From assembly GCA_015501585.1 (NCBI GenBank), contig JADNRY010000064.1, positions 186,001 to 250,000 on the forward strand: DNA of 64,000 bases. The letters are read 5' to 3'. This DNA is from Rhodocollybia butyracea (lineage: Eukaryota > Basidiomycota > Agaricomycetes > Agaricales > Omphalotaceae). This document shows positions 58,501-64,000 of this stretch, piece by piece. Every line of letters starts with the position of its first letter. Within the stretch, counting starts at the first letter, position 1. A model generated the notes under the pieces. It did no database searches. It saw only the letters and a program-made list of their open reading frames with translations, and was not told the DNA's origin. Made by a program: the position numbers and the translations under genes.

Positions 58501-58830
58501 TCTTGTCAGAAAAGAAAGCTGTCGTAGCCATTGAACGACAAGGTATAGCGATTATGAATTCCGTTTCCTAATGGATAGCGTTAGTCCAAGCTGCGAAAGA
58601 CTTATACCAAGGGGTAGGCCTAGTGCAATCTATAAAAGCATACTCATTTTGGAGACTTGATGAAGGTAGAATAAGCCCGTCAGTTGAATAGTAGGTGAAT
58701 GGACGTTCCTTTTGTGGGGCGTAAGATAATCGAGTCGGATAGAGTAAAGTCATCCGTACTTCCTTCGCTCGATGATGTCCATTTGGAAAATTGGAAGGAG
58801 CTAGGTGAAAGATAACTTGTCCTTGCAGCG
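55560..58830. repeat. Tandem duplication, unit B (IDO copy B)
   Basis: Second unit of the IDO duplication, about 3.3 kb, lacking the insertion found in unit A. Confidence 0.75.
55746..57236 (-). CDS. Indoleamine 2,3-dioxygenase, copy B
   Basis: Paralogue of the IDO at 51464. One open frame of 496 residues: SDYFRVSSLFPHIFTLPFQA, GFLPPEPLPRLSGQYEIW, RPWFNGCDHKN, YLCGPSGGQSTVMHALDVFL, RMYMLGKHREYLQHLEQS, and the complete C-terminus with RGTGGNKVAALLKAGVDATS. The continuous frame runs through a 56-nt stretch (56829-56884) that is an intron in copy A and keeps its splice sites. A 1-nt insertion in the preceding exon (TTT for TT near 56906) puts the spliced message out of frame but the unspliced one in frame, adding 19 residues. 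With that base removed the exon reads E-T-W-R-D-R-M-R-S | I-A-V-L-E, matching copy A. The true start could be the MTMTC Met or the later MSDYF Met. Confidence 0.8.
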   Translation of the reverse strand: MTMTCYRDIKALQVPDTYNEQPSPMSDYFRVSSLFPHIFTLPFQASNKVLPSQTEFNVDPITGFLPPEPLPRLSGQYEIWEKGVTEAAEVLRLGDDVSEEALALRTEGETLERSYEIGRSMSLWSLDFFNIDVQFQIAVLEIQPLANQRRLLQRAHVVLSWLVQYYVHSLPPVTPPEPKKVPESIAVPLVNVSRILGISPVITFADTVAWNWEFIHPDKPVTIDNMRILHSFSGRDDERHFYQVQAAIELHGAQLLRIVESYNQAPVVDNSASMNRVVGDLERITEIIGEFSDLIQSTRDGCDPYAFYWHIRPWFNGCDHKNGSDPGWIYEGVDPTAPELQYLCGPSGGQSTVMHALDVFLGVNHDRPEGDSMSTERANHGFMERMRMYMLGKHREYLQHLEQSPSMRDFACRMYTLRDPYNDAVAALKKLRSLHMRIAMSYVVSMSKTTAPWTVHSPVSKREQQEIDQVRGTGGNKVAALLKAGVDATSQSALRR

Positions 58831-59323
58831 AGAACGGTATCCACGATTTTTCAAACACACAGAAAGGATCTTCGCGAAGATTTTTGAAGACCTGAACCTG
58901 CAAGCACCATCCGTCAGCTCAAATCAAAAGGTTCTCGATCATCTTTAGTCGCCTACACTCACAGATACTCACGTTGCGCCTCTATACAACCTAACCAATT
59001 GATAAATCATCCAAACTCGAAGAAGACGAGGTCCTATGCGTGAGGTTTGCGGAAAAGGGCAACGGACGAAATGACAGTTAGAACAGTTAGTATTCCTTCT
59101 AATAATAACTCCAAATAAGATAAGACCGCCTACAGAGAAGACAAAAAAAAAATCGTAGCACAGCACGAAAGCAAGGTTACAAAAGGTTCATAAAATAACA
59201 AACAACAAACAATCATCGGTAAAGGAAAGAGCGCATGGTCAATATTACAAAGTTAGATATCCAAGATGAAGTACAATGCCGGTTTTGTGGAGTGAAAAGG
59301 ATAAAAAAAATAGAGGGGAATAT
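57237..59323. other. Upstream region of IDO copy B
   Basis: Homologous to 52770-55130 in pieces up to about 58830; beyond that nothing recognised before the 3' end of the FHA-RING gene. Confidence 0.5.
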
Positions 59324-61491
59324 CTACCGCTTGCGCTTCGAACCAACACCTTCACCTTCCCCAATGCCACCCAAATTCCCGCTTCCACTGCCCCCGCTCA
59401 CAGGCACCACCACATCGGCTTCGACGAACTCTACGTCGTTATCCTGGTCCTCTTCTCCTCCGAGTTGAGCTCCGGGATGCAGATGTCCATGCGCGTCTTC
59501 AGCGGCGTTGTCGCCGTGGGGATGGGGACTGTGTGGTTCATGGTCCTGGTCAGCGTCAGCGTCGAGCATATCCACATCCTCCGCCTCGTTCTCCTCGCGC
59601 CCTTCGACCATCCCCTCCATCGGATCAATCTGCGCAGAAAGATTCCGCCCATGGCCTCTCCGTCTCGGCACAAACGTGGAAGCCCCCGTGTCACCCTCAA
59701 CCTCCGTCTCTGCGCCATCTCGAGCTTCCCTGAACGGGTTATGGCTGCTGTGGACTGCGACGGACGAGGAGGAATTGGCGAATGGGTTTGTGAGAGCGAG
59801 GTTGGCGCTGGCGACTGCGCGGGCGGTAGCGCGTGAGGCTGATAGGGCAGCGCGTAGATCTGGGTCGTTCTCGTCGTCGGGGATGTCTTCTACAGCGGAA
59901 TCGTCGCCTTCTGCGCCCCCGGGGCCGCTGGCGTCTGCTTCGTCTTCGGTTTCCCGGGTTACGGCGAATGTAACGGGGGGAGGGTCTCGGTCTGCGCCTG
60001 AGCCGGTGCCGTCTTCGATGATAGCGTCAGATTCGGATTCTTCGTCGTCTAGCTCGACTTCGACGTCTTCGCCTTCGAGGTCTACGTAGGTTCTGCATAG
60101 AGGGCAGGTGAAGCTCCTGGGAGGGAAGTGTATGACGTCAGTTTGGAGTTTGAGGTTGGGCATAGGAGGGATGGAAGGACGTACCGATAATGCGTTGTTT
60201 CCAAGAGTGGCCGGATACATTTGAAATGGAATGAATGGGAACAAGGGCCAGATATGAATAAGGATTGACGAATGGACAGGGGAAATAAACCTGGGTAGAA
60301 TGATTGAGTTGAGGGAAGAAACAAATGAGCAAAGTTATAAGTATGACGGACGAGATCCACGGAAGATGAAGATAGAACACTTACATATACAACAGTCGGG
60401 TAATCCTACACTCATCGCACCCTTCTTCTTCGGAGCTGCTTTACCGTCCGCGTTGGTGTTGGCTTGAGGAGAGACCGCATGAGCGAGCGTCTTGAGGTTC
60501 TTAATGGCATTCGTACTAGTCAAAAAACCCACGTCAGTAACAGAATATGTACGCGATAACAATGCACTCACTTGAACTTGTTCACTCCACTCTGCCACTC
60601 GCGACCTAGCTCTATACGTATTTTAACGCTCTTGTATATATCCTCGCTCCCACCCTGATAATCCACGCCCAGCTGCAGCAGATCCCCGTCCTTGAGTTGG
60701 TATGGGCGAGACTCTTGACCAGCGGGTGCTAGCCGGATATGGTTGAGAAAAGTACCTGATGAAGACTTTGTATCGCGGATGAAGAATTTCGGTGCAGCGG
60801 CGTTCGGAGCACCTGGAGCTGGGCCACTGGAAGTAGTCTCGACCCATAGCTCTGCGTGAGCGCGGCTGACGACTTTGCTTTTAAAAGCCAACTTGAATGA
60901 ATTGGGATTGTTGTTATTGACTCCGCCGCCGTTTGGCAGAGTGTTGTTACCACTACGATCTGTGAAGCGGCCGATTCGTAAAGCTGGGTCGCCGACACGC
61001 ATGTCGCGAGTGATAGCGTCGAATCGTAGTGAACGGCGAGATTCGAGATGAGGAACGAGACGGAGGCGGAAAGGGCCGGAGGTGGAGGAGAATGGAGCAG
61101 GTGGAGCGGCGGGATGGGATGATGAAGGAGCGCGGTGTGACACTGGATGACGGGAAGCGGGTGCTGTAGCAATGTTAGCTGCTACAGCTCCTGCGGAACG
61201 CCGTCGTCTGAGCATTGAGGAAAACCCAAGTCCTGTCGGGTTGGCTGCATCTGGGTTGATGGTTGTGGAAACGCCGGTGGTAGCGTTCGCGGCACCTCCC
61301 GAAGATCTTCCTCGAGGAAGTGGTAGAGGTTGCGCGAGTCCATTTGGTGATGGCGATGTCTCTCGACGAAGAGGGTCAGTTGGGGGGTTGGACGTTGAAG
61401 AATTTCTTGGTCGTCCTCTGAGAAACGAGCCAAGAATCGTTGAGCGTAGGGGAGGAGATTCCGTTCCTGCGTGCGGAGTGGCTGGGTCCAT
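59324..61491 (-). CDS. FHA-RING E3 ubiquitin ligase (Dma1/CHFR type)
   Basis: Ubiquitin ligase family that delays mitotic exit and monitors septins or spindle in fungi. Exons 60572-61491, 60385-60515, 60185-60290 and 59324-60116 give 649 residues. The N-terminal Ser/Pro-rich region begins MDPATPHAGTESPP. The FHA domain (about residues 150-290) has LRIGRFTDRSG, FKSKVVSRAHAELW, IRDTKSSSGTFLNHIRLAP and LKDGDLLQLGVDYQGG. The RING-H2 domain has CCIC, CSHSFHFKC and FTCPLCR. The acidic C-terminal tail is rich in Asp/Glu and ends GSKRKR, a possible nuclear signal. All joins are in phase. A diverged copy of its first exon and 5' flank sits at 22.3 kb. Confidence 0.9.
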
Positions 61492-64000
61492 AATTCTAGC
61501 TAGATAATGAGAGCAGTTCAATGTTTCAATGACCAAGTAATTCGCACCTGAATGTGTCCAAATTCAGTGCTGGACACAATATTGTCACCTTTTAATTCTG
61601 GTTCGTCGTACGACCGTAAAGGTTAAGATGTCGGATGATTCCGACCTCAAGCTTCAAGCTTTCGAGCTTTCAAGCTAAGTCTCGCGTTCTCTAGCCAGTC
61701 GTCGCTCTGTTTCTGTTTCTGGCCAATATCGTAATATATCAGATAAAATGTCGTTAATTCTAGAATGAAAAACGCCCGAATTTGTTTCTCGTCGTAATAG
61801 CGATAAAAAGTCGAAATGTGGGGCGATTCAGGTTATAAAAGTCCGAGTGTTGTTGTTATAGATAGTGATGTGAGGGTTTGGCGTCGGATGATACGATGAT
61901 GGTGGTTGAACAGAACAAAGATGCCCGGGCCCGCTGCAAAGCTCGACAGGCACGGAAACAAGAAAAGGAATTGATGTATGATGGGTCACGTTGTGATCAG
62001 CCGTCCCGACTCCCGGGCGTTTATTTCACGGAACTCTTATAAGTTATACCTCAACTTGTACAAGTTTCACTTTAGGCTCTTTCAGGCTGGTCCAGGTATT
62101 CTCGAGATTTTGGCAACTCTTTTATATAACCTACTTAATCTCGCGAATCATCGCCGATTTCTTTCTGGTCAGTCAGCCCAGAAGTACTACTAGATGATCT
62201 ACTCAGATCCAGACCCGAACCACTCTTGAGCTTGCCCCTCCATGCCCGCTGTGGGAAATTGCATCTCATTATCACTGTCTACCCGTCCAATCAGGATGTA
62301 TCATGGAATACTCTAATATGTAAGTACACGCTTTCCTCTTTATCAGCTCCGAGGCTCCTCCTACAGCGCAACATTCGCGAAAACTCGTGCAAGGGAGAGT
62401 TTTGCAGAACCTCTCCAACCAGCTCGGTTAATTACCTTTATGTTGGAACGGTCTTCAGTATGCCAGCGGTAAATCCATTTCTCAGAGAGATCGTTAGCTG
62501 TGGAAGTCAAGTCTTGTTTTCTTTGCACTGAATTCCCGAGGATTCCCGAGTACAGGGCCTCTCTCTTACTCTCATTGTCGCAGGGAATCCCAACCCTCAG
62601 ACCAAGTCGCTTAAGTAAAGCCATTTTCACAGTTCCGGAACTCAATAACATCGACTGGGGTACAGCAACTGGAAAGCGACAAAATTAGCAATGAAAAATA
62701 TTGATCTGGTGCGTACTCTGTCTTTCTCTTTGTTCAACTGCTTTTCTCTTTACCGTTCTTGTAGGGTCCCTGCCGCTTACCTTGCCTTATCAAGTCAGTG
62801 GCTCCGCAGGACTTGGTTTTTCCAAAAAATCAATTGTTATACGTGTGTTAGAGATTACGCCGTTACTGGAAGAATAGAGCATTTCTGGAACAACATAGCC
62901 TGAGCCTCGAGATACGCAATTGGATCTCGCGCAAACTATGTTCACATTAATGAGTGCTGACTTTTGATCGCTCCCATCCGACTACTTGCAGGCTGGGCAT
63001 TTTTCCGGAATCATACCATACATCGCCACCCAGCTGGCATATTCCGTCAATCTGTCAGTGGTGATATCTTTCCAATGCCCATCTAATCCAGTAGTGTCAC
63101 ACTCTCTACTGCGTCAAGCACCAGTTGGCTATGGGACGATATCATCTCCGTTATCGCACGGTTCATGGTTATCACCGACAAAGGTAGAATGTTTGATGGG
63201 CGTAGGCTCTCACCGCCGTTGCTAGCTGCTATCCATCCACGCGTACTTCCTCATTCACGAGTTCTGAAAATTCTCGAATAGATCAACTGGATGATGTTAG
63301 AGACTAGTGCCGTTGAGGATATACTGTCTACTGTCGGGTTTACCGGTACGTCCCATCTCTCCTTTTGTTTATATTCCCATTCTGTATATTCCGTCGATGG
63401 TGAAATAATCCTAGCTCTGATTCATTCTCCACTGTGTTGAACGCCAGCTGGCTATGTCTGGGACGCAATCTCCTTACACCGTTCATAGTTGCCACTTGCG
63501 AAGGTAACCCCTCCTCGAATGTCTTCTTGGTGTGGTGTTCCCTCTGCGGAGATTTACGCAAGTCCCCCACACCAGGGATGAAGGGGTCTCAGTCTTGAAT
63601 TGGTTGGCCGGAGGATGTTGGAAACTACCCCTGCCAGGTAGGTACTGACACAGACAGACGTTTTTGCAGGAGATAATGGGGATGTAGTACGGAAGGAGGT
63701 GGATAACACGTCGCATTACAAGGACAAGAAGAGTTGAACAGTATTTTTTTATTTATTACATCCCCCATCCGTGGTTTCTCGTTCTGTTTAAGGTTTGTTT
63801 AAGGTGTTGATGGACATATACTTGTACACCACTAATGACAGAGGACTAATTCAATTTTTTCCTTGCTCCTCTGATCATTGTGGTGATTCAATCCTGGAGA
63901 TCCAACAGTATGAGACTTTAATATCCATTCCAGTCAATTCCGTTACATTCCGTTACATTTGATCTTCACTCAAGGTTACTACCGGCATGCGCCAGGATTG
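61492..64000. other. Right end, gene-poor, with repeated exon-like units
   Basis: No complete gene recognised. Two diverged units, at about 62990-63190 and 63330-63505, each have an acceptor-like site followed by a short frame: LSTASSTSWLWDDIISVIAR and FSTVLNASWLCLGRNLLTPF, each ending at a donor-like site after GACAAAG or GCGAAG. They may be remnants of a duplicated membrane-protein gene. Confidence 0.35.

Noticed and set aside
59276..60089. Long plus-strand frames opposite the FHA-RING gene tail
   Set aside because: They arise from the biased Asp/Glu/Ser codons of the acidic tail on the minus strand.

Overview
The window is nuclear DNA from a filamentous basidiomycete, most likely an Agaricomycete. 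Genes are broken by many short (about 48-90 nt) GT-AG introns. Families typical of that group are present: DUF6534 membrane proteins, FunK1 kinases, F-box proteins, a loosenin-like expansin relative, oxalate decarboxylase and a TRI5-type terpene cyclase. All exon joins were worked out by hand from splice signals, reading phase and family conservation; none was tested against RNA.

Layout, left to right. 0-6 kb: 5' part of histone H3 (minus), a DUF7689-like protein (plus), a short oxalate decarboxylase relic, and an unknown minus-strand protein. 6-7 kb: a nested inverted-repeat (foldback) element inside a possible intron. 8-14 kb: a seven-helix receptor, a Ser-rich unknown protein and an intact bicupin oxalate decarboxylase. 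14-20 kb: gene-poor, with a frameshifted F-box relic. 20-24 kb: a TRI5-like terpene cyclase and an FHA protein that lost its RING and appears to have gained a C-terminal membrane segment. 24.8-31.5 kb: tandem duplication of about 3 kb, each copy with a short-chain dehydrogenase (SDR) gene containing an 8-nt microexon. 32-38 kb: DUF6534 membrane protein and a class-3-type aldehyde dehydrogenase. 38.5-42 kb: a FunK1 kinase and a truncated aminoglycoside-phosphotransferase-like fragment. 44-51 kb: small secreted proteins, including a loosenin-like expansin. 51-59 kb: tandem duplication with two indoleamine 2,3-dioxygenase (IDO) genes, each carrying a different 1-nt indel. 59-61.5 kb: a Dma1/CHFR-type FHA-RING ubiquitin ligase, the parent-type paralogue of the 22-kb FHA gene.

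The region is dynamic: two multi-kb tandem duplications, one dispersed gene duplication, several small inverted-repeat or inserted elements and several relics. Terpene cyclase, two SDRs and an aldehyde dehydrogenase lie within 18 kb and could be a small metabolic neighbourhood, but no P450 or transporter was seen and this is inference. The points most worth checking are the SDR microexon carrying the catalytic Lys, the RING-to-membrane-tail change in the FHA paralogue, and the reciprocal frameshifts in the IDO pair.
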